Shown: piece after piece, positions 49,440-58,682 of the stretch
How positions within the stretch are numbered: position 1 is the first letter of the stretch
Layout of the letters: every line of letters starts with the position of its first letter
Source: Prevotellamassilia timonensis
Lineage (GTDB): Bacteria; Bacteroidota; Bacteroidia; Bacteroidales; Bacteroidaceae
Direction: 5' to 3'
Assembly (NCBI RefSeq): GCF_900106785.1
Contig: NZ_LT629845.1
Span: 708,052 to 772,051 of the forward strand
DNA length: 64,000 nucleotides
The notes under the pieces: generated by a model
Told to the model about the DNA's origin: nothing
The model's database searches: none
What the model saw: the letters and a program-made list of their open reading frames with translations, nothing else
Made by a program: the position numbers and the translations under genes

Positions 49440-51878
49440 ATGAACACAACATTGTTTCAGTCACAGTTGAATCAGTCACAGTTGGAAGCTGTAACCTATT
49501 GCGATGGGCCTTCATTGGTCATTGCTGGTGCCGGCTCTGGCAAAACCCGCGTTTTGACATACAAAATAGCCTATTTGTTGCAACATGGTTATGAGCCGTG
49601 GAGCATATTGGCCCTAACCTTCACCAACAAGGCGGCACGCGAGATGAATGAGCGAATATTCAAAATCTGTGACGGCGCAGACTTGCGCGGTTTGTGGAGT
49701 GGTACATTCCACAGCACCTTTGCCCGCATACTGCGTATGGAACATGAGGTCGTTGGCTATCCGCAGGACTTCACCATATATGATTCGTCCGATTCAAAGT
49801 CTCTGATAAAAGCTATTGTAAAGGAGCTCCAACTCGACGACAAAGTCTATAAGCCCAACATCGTAGCTGGCCACATATCAGAGGCAAAGAACCATTTACT
49901 GCTACCCTCAGCTTATAGTGCAGAAAGCAGCCTGCTACGCCGCGACACTTCGGAAGGAGTGGGGCAGATACATAAAATTTATGCTATCTACCAGCAAAGA
50001 TTACTTGCCGCTGGGGCCATGGATTTTGACGATTTGCTGTTAAATATGTTCTTGCTATTGCGTGATCACCCCGATGTTCGCGAGCGTTATATAAATCGTT
50101 TCCGCTATATTCTTGTTGATGAGTATCAAGACACAAATATGGCACAGCACAAAATACTGACGTTGCTCACCACACCGCAGTCTAAAATATGTGTTGTGGG
50201 AGATGATGCGCAAAGTATATATGGATTTCGTGGTGCAGACATAACTAACATTCTCACGTTTAAGGAACAGTACCCATCTGCCAAACTTATCAAGTTAGAG
50301 TGCAACTATCGTTCAACTCGCAACATTGTAGAGGCCGCGAACTGCATCATTAGCAACAACCAGAGCCAAATACCTAAAACCGTATATTCTGCTGGCGAAG
50401 AAGGTGATCCTATCGAATTATTTTCTGCCGAGACCGACAAGGAAGAAGCCCGCAAGGTGTTGTCGCACATTGTCAAACTACGCAGACAAGCAGACTTACC
50501 ATATAACGAGATAGCCATTTTATATCGTACCAATGCACAGAGTCGTGTGTTAGAGGAGGCTTTACAAGGTGCGGCCATGCCATACCGCATATATGGTGGT
50601 TTATCGTTCTATCAGCGCAAAGAAATAAAAGACGTCCTGGCATACTGCCGTTTGGTGGCTAATCCGCACGACGAAGAGGCATTCAAGCGCATAGTCAATT
50701 ATCCCGCCCGTGGTATAGGAGCAACCACCTTGCAAAAAATCCAGCTCACTGCAGCAGCCAATGGTGTAAGCATGTGGCAGGTGGCCGAAACGCCAGAGGC
50801 GTATGGTGCTGCCATTAGTAAGGGAGCCGCTAACAAACTTGCCGCCTTTTGTGAACTGATAAATACTTTAAGGAAAGAGGCTGACGAGAATAGCGCCTCT
50901 ACAGTGTTGAAAAGCATCATTCGCAAAAGCGGCATAGCAGTCGACCTGACGATGGAGCGTTCGGCTGAGAACAAGGCAAAACAGGAAAATGTGGACGAAT
51001 TGGTCGGTTCTGTACAAGCCCTCGAAAAAGAGGCCTTTGAGGAGGAAGGACGGAACATGCTAAATCTGTCCGAATTCCTTTCTACCGTGTCATTGCTTAC
51101 CGACACCGATGCGAAAGATGACGGACAACCCCGCATAACACTAATGACCATTCACGCAGCCAAGGGGCTGGAGTTTGGAGCCGTTTTTGTTACAGGCATG
51201 GAGGACGAACTCTTTCCAAATGCCAATGCTCGCTACAATCCACGCGAGATGGAGGAAGAACGCCGCTTATTCTATGTAGCAGTCACACGCGCTAAACGCT
51301 ATTGCTTCTTGAGCTACGCCAAAACACGTTACCGCTATGGTTCACTACAGTTTTGTGAACCAAGTCCTTTCCTCGACGAAATAGACAAAGCCTACATACA
51401 CAAAGATCACTCAACGTCTTCACGTTCCAGTTATCATGACAACAGGTCATACGAACAACGTCAGAGTAGAGGCAATAATTTCGATGATTTCTTCGGTAAC
51501 CCCTCCGAAGATGACTTCCGAAAGGCCATGAGTGGAAATTCGTCATATTATGGCCATCAGCGTCAGGAAGCCTACACTACGGGAAATCGCAGCTATCGTA
51601 CAAAACGCGACAACACCCCCAAGCAAGTTGCTCCTGTTGTACCGCATGGCTTTATTCGCACAGGCATTACGCGCGCAAAAACAGCCTCCACTCCCAATGC
51701 TGCCACCACATCAAATGGTGCATATCAGATAGGTATGCGCGTACATCACGATCGTTTCGGAAATGGTACAATAGTCGGTACAGAGGGTAATAACGAGAAT
51801 GCAAAAGTAAAAGTCGAATTCGATACAGCTGGTACAAAAAATCTGCTCGTTAAGTTTGCAAAGTTGCGCCACATTTAA
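49440..51878 (+). CDS. PcrA/UvrD-type DNA helicase
   Basis: 812 residues from ATG 49440; an upstream in-frame TTG (49422) lies inside the repeat element. Superfamily 1A 3'-5' helicase: motif I GAGSGKTR (30-37), LTFTNKAAREM, motif II VDEYQDTN, motif III GDDAQSIYGFRGAD, motif IV YRST, motif V TIHAAKGLEF, motif VI VAVTRAKR. After a low-complexity linker the C-terminal HHDRFGNGTIVGTEG... is the PcrA tudor-like domain that contacts RNA polymerase. Roles: nucleotide excision repair, removal of stalled polymerases and RecA. Confidence 0.95.
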   Translation: MNTTLFQSQLNQSQLEAVTYCDGPSLVIAGAGSGKTRVLTYKIAYLLQHGYEPWSILALTFTNKAAREMNERIFKICDGADLRGLWSGTFHSTFARILRMEHEVVGYPQDFTIYDSSDSKSLIKAIVKELQLDDKVYKPNIVAGHISEAKNHLLLPSAYSAESSLLRRDTSEGVGQIHKIYAIYQQRLLAAGAMDFDDLLLNMFLLLRDHPDVRERYINRFRYILVDEYQDTNMAQHKILTLLTTPQSKICVVGDDAQSIYGFRGADITNILTFKEQYPSAKLIKLECNYRSTRNIVEAANCIISNNQSQIPKTVYSAGEEGDPIELFSAETDKEEARKVLSHIVKLRRQADLPYNEIAILYRTNAQSRVLEEALQGAAMPYRIYGGLSFYQRKEIKDVLAYCRLVANPHDEEAFKRIVNYPARGIGATTLQKIQLTAAANGVSMWQVAETPEAYGAAISKGAANKLAAFCELINTLRKEADENSASTVLKSIIRKSGIAVDLTMERSAENKAKQENVDELVGSVQALEKEAFEEEGRNMLNLSEFLSTVSLLTDTDAKDDGQPRITLMTIHAAKGLEFGAVFVTGMEDELFPNANARYNPREMEEERRLFYVAVTRAKRYCFLSYAKTRYRYGSLQFCEPSPFLDEIDKAYIHKDHSTSSRSSYHDNRSYEQRQSRGNNFDDFFGNPSEDDFRKAMSGNSSYYGHQRQEAYTTGNRSYRTKRDNTPKQVAPVVPHGFIRTGITRAKTASTPNAATTSNGAYQIGMRVHHDRFGNGTIVGTEGNNENAKVKVEFDTAGTKNLLVKFAKLRHI

Positions 51879-51932
51879 GGCGCTTTTCTGACCGATAAAG
51901 TCAATAAAGTATTTGATAAAGATCCAATAACA

Positions 51933-51978
51933 AATATTACGCCCGGAACCCGCCAAATAGGGTTTCGGGCATAATATT
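51933..51978 (+). terminator. Hairpin terminator after pcrA
   Basis: AATATTACGCCCGGAACCC (51933-51951) pairs with GGGTTTCGGGCATAATATT (51960-51978) with two G-U/C-A-type mismatches, loop 8. Confidence 0.7.
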
Positions 51979-52188
51979 TCAAGATATTGATGTCCGGTAT
52001 GGCGTAAACAAGCTAACGCTACTTCTAAGGGGCGACGCGTCCCGCGTTATCGGGAAAAATGCCATGTTTTTCGCTTTACACTGCTGAGGCGCTGCCTGAC
52101 TATTTGCCGCTAACGCGGGAAATCTCATAACTCATGAACCATGAATTGCGTCCTTTGATTTGGGCGACGCATTAACTAAGTCAAGAAA

Positions 52189-52528
52189 TGTCTGCACTCT
52201 GCACTTTTCCATACAAAGCACTTGATAATCAATCGTTTTAGGCGTGTAGACACGTCTGCACAGTATCTGCACCGCGTCTGCACCACTTCTGCACGATGTC
52301 TGCACTATTTGGGGCAGCAGGTCAATCCGTTTCGTGCTTCGGTTATTCATGTTATGGGGACAAGACTTTTCTGTTGCTCCGACAGAAAAGTCTTGCCCCC
52401 ATAACTGTTGTTGCGCTGTGGCAAAACTGGTGCGTGCAGACGGCAGTGCAGATAAACAACAAGGTTGTCTACACGCTTTTATTTACTGATTATCAACTGC
52501 TTACATTGTAAAAGTGTAGAGTGTAGCA
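52189..52528. repeat. Structured intergenic element, copy B (340 bp)
   Basis: Ends TGTCTGCACTCTGCACTTTT (52189-52208) and its inverse AAAAGTGTAGAGTGTAGCA (52510-52528); the inner arms GATAATCAATCG..GCGTGTAGACA (to about 52252) and TGTCTACACGC..GATTATCAAC (52466-52497) pair. Central hairpin: 24-bp arms 52351-52374 and 52382-52405 around TGCTCCG. Same family as 27468-27851; the left half has five phased TCTGCAC boxes instead of copy A's sequence. Confidence 0.75.
52255..52305 (+). repeat. Five TCTGCAC boxes with 11-bp period
   Basis: TCTGCAC occurs at 52255, 52266, 52277, 52288 and 52299, exactly 11 bases apart; the four spacer bases vary. Two more boxes lie at 52191 and 52198. The spacing places them on one face of the helix, like a phased protein-binding array or iterons. 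Confidence 0.8.
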
Positions 52529-52638
52529 AGTTTGTGCATGCGGGCTAATATGTTAATGTGGCAATGTGCTAATATGCTACGCCGTAGTGCTGCTTGTTAG
52601 CCAGGAATCATTATTTGTGTACAAGTTGTACACTTTTT

Positions 52639-52743
52639 TTGTTTGCAAGCCTGACCTTGCATTATCTTTGCATAAGATAGGCTGCGCCTCAGCATAACAC
52701 TCAAACAAGTTTGGTGTTCTGCATTCGGCTTGCACTATCTTTG
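52639..52743 (+). promoter_or_regulatory. Tandem promoter/hairpin cassette in front of vapE
   Basis: TATCTTTG at 52663-52670 (with TTG at 52639-52641, 21 bases upstream) and again at 52736-52743, 73 bases apart. Between them GCATAAGATAGGCTGCG and a palindrome AACACTCAAAC/GTTTGGTGTT. It matches the 73-bp units at 55164-55317 in the box, the AAGATAGGCTGCG stretch and the length. The second box leaves a leader of about 27 bases before the vapE ATG. Confidence 0.65.
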
Positions 52744-52773
52744 CACCCACTACTAGCTAAATTGTATATTATC

Positions 52774-54222
52774 ATGAATACCAAACAAGCCTTGCTGCAA
52801 TTTGTGCAGCAAATTATGCACGAGGGCATCGATGCACTGATTGACCGCATCGCCAACCGCGTGATTGAAAAACTTGACGAAGCCCGAATGTCTATGCCAC
52901 AAACGGCGGCGGAGAATGCCGATGTACTACCACAACCGAAAGACGTTGTTAAGCCACAACCGAATAATGTTACCGAGCCACAACTTACTGAGCCGCAACC
53001 AACCGAGTCACAACCTATCGAGCCGCAACCAGAAAAAGCAAACTGCGAGCAACCCGACACGCCCTCCCTTACTGAACAAGCCATGCAAATGGTTGACGAG
53101 ATGTACGACACGCGCTATAACGTGCTTGACCGCGTGGCCGAAATACGCCGACACAATGAGGACTCTGCCCAGTTTGTGCCAGTGACCAAACTGGTGCGCA
53201 ACACCATTGTTATCGACTTGCACAAACGCGGGTGCATGGTGTGGAACAACGATGTGGACCGCATTTTGGAGTCGGACTATATGCCGCAATACCACCCCTT
53301 TACAAGTTATTTGAAATCATTGCCCGCATGGGACGGCACCGACCGTGTGACGCCCCTCGCCGCCCGTGTGAGCCGCGATCCGCTGTGGACCACCGTGTTC
53401 CACCGCTGGCTGCGCGCCATGGTGGCCGGGTGGCATGGTGCTGAGGGCGGCGCCGCCTCGCAGACGGGTGGCAATGCCATGATACCCTTGTTGGTGAGCG
53501 AGGAGCAGGGGCTGCGCAAGAGCACCTTCTGCCGCATGTTGCTGCCGCCCGAACTGCGCAACTATTACTCTGAAAAGTTTGAACTCTCGGGCACGGAGCG
53601 GCTTGAACTGGCTCTGTCGCGCTTTGCACTTGTCAACCTCGATGAGTTTGACCGTTACAGCCAGCACCATGCGGCCAAACTCAAGAATTTGGTGCAGCTC
53701 GGCACCATGCAGTCGCGTCGTCCGTATGCGAGCGGTTTTGCCGAGATGCCGCGCGTGGCCTCGTTTATTGGTACAAGCAACCGCTACGACTTGTTGAACG
53801 ACCCCACGGGCAGCCGCCGCTTCTTTTGTCAGGAGGTGCACGGGGTGATAGACTGCGACACACCGCTTGACTATGCGCAGCTTTATGCGCAACTGTTGCA
53901 CGAGGTGCAGTTGGGTGAGCTGACTTATTTCACGCATACCGAGGAGGCTGCCATTCAGCATCACAACCGATTGTTTTACCAGTCGTCGCCCCTGCGTGAG
54001 TGTTTTGTGCGCCGTTTCGAGGTGGCTGATGAGGGCAAACTGGTTGATGGCGGCGAGTGGCAGACGGCCACGGCCATATTCCGCACGCTCAAGCGTGACT
54101 TGCGCGGCATGGTGCGCAATGCCACGCCCAATACTTTGGGACGTGAACTGATGCAGCTCGGTGTGCCGCGAAAGAGGTGCAGCCGCGGGGTGATGTATTG
54201 GGTGAAAGTACGAGAGAGTTAA
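52774..54222 (+). CDS. VapE-like ATPase with DUF3874-like C-terminus
   Basis: 482 residues from ATG 52774; an in-frame start 63 bases upstream lies in the promoter region. N-terminal helical segment (1-45), a Pro/Gln/Glu linker with repeated EPQ (about 55-100), a VapE region with YHPFTSYLKSLPAWDGTDRV, a P-loop EEQGLRKSTF (about 250; Arg in place of Gly), Walker B VNLDEFD (about 290) and GTSN sensor, then a C-terminal domain of DUF3874 type (SPLRECFVRRF...). VapE proteins are primase/helicase-like parts of mobile elements and phage satellites. Here no integrase, primase or other mobile gene is adjacent. Its middle is strikingly GC-rich compared with neighbours, suggesting transfer. Confidence 0.82.
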   Translation: MNTKQALLQFVQQIMHEGIDALIDRIANRVIEKLDEARMSMPQTAAENADVLPQPKDVVKPQPNNVTEPQLTEPQPTESQPIEPQPEKANCEQPDTPSLTEQAMQMVDEMYDTRYNVLDRVAEIRRHNEDSAQFVPVTKLVRNTIVIDLHKRGCMVWNNDVDRILESDYMPQYHPFTSYLKSLPAWDGTDRVTPLAARVSRDPLWTTVFHRWLRAMVAGWHGAEGGAASQTGGNAMIPLLVSEEQGLRKSTFCRMLLPPELRNYYSEKFELSGTERLELALSRFALVNLDEFDRYSQHHAAKLKNLVQLGTMQSRRPYASGFAEMPRVASFIGTSNRYDLLNDPTGSRRFFCQEVHGVIDCDTPLDYAQLYAQLLHEVQLGELTYFTHTEEAAIQHHNRLFYQSSPLRECFVRRFEVADEGKLVDGGEWQTATAIFRTLKRDLRGMVRNATPNTLGRELMQLGVPRKRCSRGVMYWVKVRES

Positions 54223-54230
54223 TGTGCTAA

Positions 54231-54500
54231 TGGGATGACGCCGTAGCGTGGCTTGTTAGTTGCTTAACGTGTTGGCCGCTAACGCGGAAAACAGAAGGAC
54301 ATAAGGACATAAGAACAGAAGGCTTGCGTGTGTTAGCCGCTTACCGCGGGAACATAAGAACATAAGAAACACATAAGGCCGCTGCGCGGCGGACGGCCAC
54401 GGACTAACGTCCGGGTGGCCTCAAGAGACATAAGGGCTGACGCCGTAGCGTTGCTTGTTGGTTGCTTAGTGTATTGGCCGCTTAGCACGGGAAACAATTG
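54231..54500. repeat. Composite palindrome/octamer repeat block, copies 3-4
   Basis: GACGCCGTAGCG, CCGCTAACGCGG (54270-54290), octamers CATAAGGA/CATAAGAA (about 54294-54318), CCGCTTACCGCGG, CATAAGAA.., GCCGCTGCGCGGC (54378-54390), GGCCACGGACTAACGTCCGG, TCAAGAGACATAAGGGCTG and ACGCCGTAGCG follow in the same order as at 7350-7765. It lies directly after vapE as the other copies lie directly after the phage fibre. Confidence 0.75.
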
Positions 54501-54561
54501 ACGGAACGCTATAGCAAGCCGTGCTCGCAGATATAGGTAAAAAACTGATGTCGTAATAGAA

Positions 54562-54613
54562 AAGGAACTTGGCTACCTGTAGCCAATCTGGCATACAGAT
54601 AACCAAGTTCCTT
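54562..54613 (-). terminator. Terminator of the winged-helix gene
   Basis: Perfect 11-bp stem AAGGAACTTGG (54562-54572) / CCAAGTTCCTT (54603-54613) with internal pairing; on the minus strand it lies 45 bases past the stop and is followed by TTTTC. Confidence 0.7.
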
Positions 54614-54657
54614 AACTCTAATCATTTATTGCACGAAGAAAATCGTGCAATTGATTG

Positions 54658-54861
54658 TCATTTTAATGAGACAAGAACGTCCTTCTCTTCTTCTGTTACA
54701 TTGAGCTTGCCCTCACGAAGTAACCAACCAAGAGCCAAATACAGGTCCTTGTCAGAACGAGTTTTGATGTTCTTTTTCAGTTGCTTGCCTGTGAGTTCAC
54801 CGCCCTCATTAAGGGCTTCCCAAATTTTTCCGGCCAATTCGCCGGCCTTTTCTTCAAACAT
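54658..54861 (-). CDS. Small winged-helix protein (DUF2582-like)
   Basis: 67 residues, one compact winged-helix fold: KIWEALNEGGELTGKQLKKN (helix-turn) then LYLALGWLLREGKLNVTEEE (recognition helix and wing). The family is common in Bacteroidetes as single-domain proteins of unknown target. A -7-type box TAACTTTG (minus strand, 54935-54928) lies about 67 bases upstream, with a short palindrome around GATAGTT/AACTATC (near 54898-54914) between box and ATG that could be an operator. Confidence 0.82.
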   Translation of the reverse strand: MFEEKAGELAGKIWEALNEGGELTGKQLKKNIKTRSDKDLYLALGWLLREGKLNVTEEEKDVLVSLK

Positions 54862-55138
54862 ACTTTAATATCTGTTAGTTAGACATCGGTGTAAGCGGAT
54901 AGTTGTTAACTATCCATAACTTGATGGCAAAGTTACTATAATTTTGAGAATACGGAAACAATTACCTTGAAAATCAGACATATATATGCATTTTATAACG
55001 GAAATGCGTTCTCGAGTTTTCAAAAACGGCATTCATTCGCGTATCTTTTATAGCACTTCGATATTGTCTGACTTGTCTTAACAAATATGACTAACAGACT
55101 TTTTCTTGTTATAATTCAAGCAAAATGTCCAAACGATT

Positions 55139-55317
55139 TTGCCCTAATTCACTTGGTTTGCGCTATCTTTGCATAAGATGGGCTGCGGTTCGGCAAAGAT
55201 CGCGAGTAAACTTGCATCTTTGCGCTCACCTTGCACTATCTTTGTATAAGATAGGCTGCGGTTCGGCAAAGATTGCAAGTAAACTTGCATCTTTGCTCTC
55301 ACCTTGCACCATCTTTG
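55139..55317 (+). promoter_or_regulatory. Triple 73-bp promoter/hairpin cassette in front of addA
   Basis: Boxes TATCTTTG (55164-55171), TATCTTTG (55237-55244) and CATCTTTG (55310-55317) are exactly 73 bases apart, each with a TTG 22 bases before it. Between boxes: AAGATRGGCTGCGGTTCG and a palindrome GCAAAGAT(Y)GCRAGT / ACTTGCATCTTTGC. The last box lies about 40 bases before the AddA start. The unit is related to that at 52639-52743. Confidence 0.65.
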
Positions 55318-55357
55318 CCCCGAGTTGGCAATCATTCAACAAGTTAAAATAAAATAT

Positions 55358-58300
55358 ATGGGTTTATTAGTCTATAGTGCTTCCGCTGGATCGGGAAAAA
55401 CGTATACGCTTGCGCTAAAATATATTGCCATGGCAGTAGCTACGGATCGTGCGAGCGATTTTACAAATATCTTGGCCGTAACCTTTACCAACATGGCTAC
55501 TGCCGAAATGAAAGACCGCATATTGAAACAACTCGACAATCTTGCTCGTGGCGGTACTGATAAGGATTTCTTGGAAAATCTTATCAAAGAGACCCAAATA
55601 AGCAAGGACGTACTTGTGCGACGTGCGAAAGGTGTGCTTGCTGCAATTATGCATGATTATGATCATTTTAGAGTTGAAACGATAGACTCCTTTTTTCAAA
55701 CGTTATTGACTAATCTGGCACATGAGTTGAAGTTGCCCCGAGGCTTTAAGGTCGACCTCGACGACAAAGCTGTGGTATCACAATCAGTGGACCGTATGCT
55801 GTTAGGTGTCGGTAATGAGGCAAATGCCGATTTGACGAGTATGATCATCAGTGTCCTTGAACGCCATATTGACGATGATAAGGGGTGGAATATTGCGAAG
55901 GAACTGAAACGGTTTGCTCAGTCCAATTTGTTCCGCGGCGAATATATGGCTCATGATGAAGAAATAGAGGAAGTTACTTCAGACTCTAAATATATGGGGC
56001 GTTTGCATCATGCATTGCGCTCGTACATAAGAGATTTTGATGAGAAACTTGAAGATTGCATTGCGCGTATAGAACCTGAGGTGGAAGCAGTGGCTGGGGT
56101 AAAGAGTAAGGCCACAAATATTCGAACATACGAGAAAAACCTGCGCAAGCATGATTTCAGCGAACCGGCAAAGATCATTGTGACCATGGCTGGTAATTGG
56201 GATGCCGTGTTTAATAAAGACTGTAAGGAAAAGGAAGCATTGCGTGGGCATGCACAGCGCATTTCGGACATACTAAAAGAGATGGAATACCTGCGTGAGA
56301 CGTATGCAAGTTATGTATATAACTGTGTTCTTACACTTGAAAATTTGGACGAACTGAGTTTGTTGGGAGCTATCTCGCGTGAAATAACGCGTTACACGAC
56401 AGAGCATGAGACCTTTCTGTTGGCTCGCACGCCCGAGTTGTTCAACCGCATGGTTAAGGGAAACGATGCTTCATTTGTGTTTGAAAAGTATGGCACGACA
56501 TTCAAACACATAATGATTGATGAATTTCAAGATACTTCGCGTATGCAGTGGAGCAACTTCAAGACATTGTTGCTCGAGAATATGGCACAAGGCGATGAAA
56601 GTATGCTTGTGGGCGACATCAAGCAGAGCATATACCGCTGGCGTGGCGGCGATTGGAATATTTTATTCGATATCAAGAAAGAATTTAACCAAACAACAGT
56701 AACAGTATTGCCTAAGGTCGAAAATTTCCGTAGTCTGCCCGTAATTGTACGCTTCAATAATGCCTTTTTTGTCAAAGCATCTACTTATATTGATAAAAGA
56801 CATTGGGAGGTACCTGGTGATTGGATCTGTCATGAAACCAATTTGATGCCTGATTTGCCGAAAGAGGTGGATAACAGCAACATCATACAACAGATATATA
56901 AGGACGTTGAGCAGACACCACGTTGTGGCGAAGAGGGGACTGGCTACGTACGCATTGTTATGAATGACAAGGATACTGCTGCAGAGGAAACAATAGAGGA
57001 CCTTTATGTACAGGCCGTAAATCTGCATGTAGAGCATGGTGTGCCGTATGGCGAAATGTTAATTCTGGTAAGAAGGAATTCTGAGGCCCAAACTATTATT
57101 GACTATATTACTGAAAAAGACCCGGCGTTCCCGATAACATCTGCCGAGGCTTTCATGTTAAAGTCGTCGTTGATGGTAACGACCTTAATTAACGCGCTGA
57201 GGTTTTTGTTAAACGAAAAAGACACCTTGGCAATGGCATTATTACGCGAGGGATTATATGCCATTTATGGCAAAATAGAAGATAAAGAACTTAGGGACTT
57301 CTATTTAGATATGATAGATGGAATATGTACCACATTGGCTGATGATGCTCAACGTGCTACAATGCAGCAAATGCCTCTGTATGAACTTTGTCTGCACTTG
57401 ATGATGATGATGCACTATGAGGAAGCAGAAAAGCTTGGCGAACTGAAACAGTCTGCCTATATTTTCAATTTCTTAGATGCTTTGGTAAGCTATATTAACG
57501 ATCATTCGTCAGACATTAAGGACTTTATCTCTTTCTGGGATGATGTACTCTCAGAACGTTCTATTGCCGTAAATGTGGAAGATGCTGTCCGTGTGATGAC
57601 CATACATAAAGCCAAGGGACTTGAAGGTCACACAGTGTTTATACCATTTGCCGATTTTTCACTTGAGAGCAGCCGAAAAGATAACATTATATGGTGTACT
57701 CCTCAACAGAATATGACACATGACACAAACGTGAATGATTTGGTAGGCAAATTACCTTTAGTGCCGGTTAAAGATGTGAAAAAGATGAATGAGAGTGCTT
57801 ATTCTACATCTTATGAAAACGAACACATGCAACAAAGAGTTGACAGTCTGAACACACTATATGTGGCATTTACGCGTGCAAAATGCAATCTGTTTATATG
57901 GAGTAAACGACCGAAAATAGGAGGCCGTAGTGCGTTTAACTTGATTGACGCATTTGTCAATAACCTCCAACCCAGCGACACGAAGACAAAAACGACTCCA
58001 GGTGTTGTATGTTATGGCAATGTCGTAGGGGCTAAAGATGCGAAAGACAAACAAGCCCCCAACGATATTCCTGTAAGTATTAGTCACAACGACTTGTCGG
58101 GGGTTAAATTCTTCCAATCTTCAAAAGCGCTCGACTTTTTGGCTGATAGCGAAAGAGAAATTGAAGGTGACACGCCGGAATTGCAGCATCAACGCAAAAC
58201 GCGTTACTTCATGAACAAGGGTACATTGTATCATCAAGTATTTTCGCAGATAGAGCGTAAGGAGGACGTGCCAGGTGTCATAGAAAAAATGAGAGCCGAA

Positions 58301-58669
58301 GGGTTGTTGGCCACAAAGAAGCAGGCTGACGAGATTCTAACTTTTGTGACAACAGCACTGCAGCAGGAAAAAGAAGCAGCAAGGTGGTTTGATGGTACTT
58401 ACAAGTTGTACAACGAACACAACATTTTAATACGTAGTGACGGACACGCTAAAATGTTCCGTCCCGACCGTGTGATGGTAGCAGCTGATCATGCTGTAGT
58501 GGTGGACTATAAATTTGGCAGCGAGAAGGAAGAATATAAGGATCAAGTGGAAATGTACGCGAACAACCTTGCCAAACTTCTGAACAAGCCTGTAAAAGGT
58601 TACTTATGGTATGTCAAATTGGAAAAAGGTGTTGAAAAAGTATGCGATATCGAATTGAATATTAAATAG
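55358..58669 (+). CDS. AddA-like helicase-nuclease (UvrD family)
   Basis: 1103 residues from ATG 55358 (MGLLVYSASAGSGKTYTLA); a TTG 54 bases upstream lies in the promoter box. SF1 helicase motifs: SASAGSGKT (7-15), TFTNMATAEMK, IDEFQDTSRMQW, GDIKQSIYRWRGGDW, TIHKAKGLEGH, VAFTRAKCN. The C-terminal VVVDYKFG... QVEMYAN is the PD-(D/E)XK RecB-type nuclease. It should form, with the next gene, the enzyme that resects double-strand breaks and degrades linear foreign DNA. Confidence 0.9.
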   Translation: MGLLVYSASAGSGKTYTLALKYIAMAVATDRASDFTNILAVTFTNMATAEMKDRILKQLDNLARGGTDKDFLENLIKETQISKDVLVRRAKGVLAAIMHDYDHFRVETIDSFFQTLLTNLAHELKLPRGFKVDLDDKAVVSQSVDRMLLGVGNEANADLTSMIISVLERHIDDDKGWNIAKELKRFAQSNLFRGEYMAHDEEIEEVTSDSKYMGRLHHALRSYIRDFDEKLEDCIARIEPEVEAVAGVKSKATNIRTYEKNLRKHDFSEPAKIIVTMAGNWDAVFNKDCKEKEALRGHAQRISDILKEMEYLRETYASYVYNCVLTLENLDELSLLGAISREITRYTTEHETFLLARTPELFNRMVKGNDASFVFEKYGTTFKHIMIDEFQDTSRMQWSNFKTLLLENMAQGDESMLVGDIKQSIYRWRGGDWNILFDIKKEFNQTTVTVLPKVENFRSLPVIVRFNNAFFVKASTYIDKRHWEVPGDWICHETNLMPDLPKEVDNSNIIQQIYKDVEQTPRCGEEGTGYVRIVMNDKDTAAEETIEDLYVQAVNLHVEHGVPYGEMLILVRRNSEAQTIIDYITEKDPAFPITSAEAFMLKSSLMVTTLINALRFLLNEKDTLAMALLREGLYAIYGKIEDKELRDFYLDMIDGICTTLADDAQRATMQQMPLYELCLHLMMMMHYEEAEKLGELKQSAYIFNFLDALVSYINDHSSDIKDFISFWDDVLSERSIAVNVEDAVRVMTIHKAKGLEGHTVFIPFADFSLESSRKDNIIWCTPQQNMTHDTNVNDLVGKLPLVPVKDVKKMNESAYSTSYENEHMQQRVDSLNTLYVAFTRAKCNLFIWSKRPKIGGRSAFNLIDAFVNNLQPSDTKTKTTPGVVCYGNVVGAKDAKDKQAPNDIPVSISHNDLSGVKFFQSSKALDFLADSEREIEGDTPELQHQRKTRYFMNKGTLYHQVFSQIERKEDVPGVIEKMRAEGLLATKKQADEILTFVTTALQQEKEAARWFDGTYKLYNEHNILIRSDGHAKMFRPDRVMVAADHAVVVDYKFGSEKEEYKDQVEMYANNLAKLLNKPVKGYLWYVKLEKGVEKVCDIELNIK

Positions 58670-58682
58670 TAAAAGGGTAGTT

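Larger units (their letters stand above)
51979..52638. other. Gene-free region between pcrA and vapE
   Basis: Contains a short copy of the composite repeat modules (CCGCTAACGCGG near 52108, then a relative of the 80-bp repeat to about 52190), the structured element copy B (52189-52528) with its phased TCTGCAC repeats, and a partial CTACGCCGTAG module near 52574. No coding region was recognised. Confidence 0.65.
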
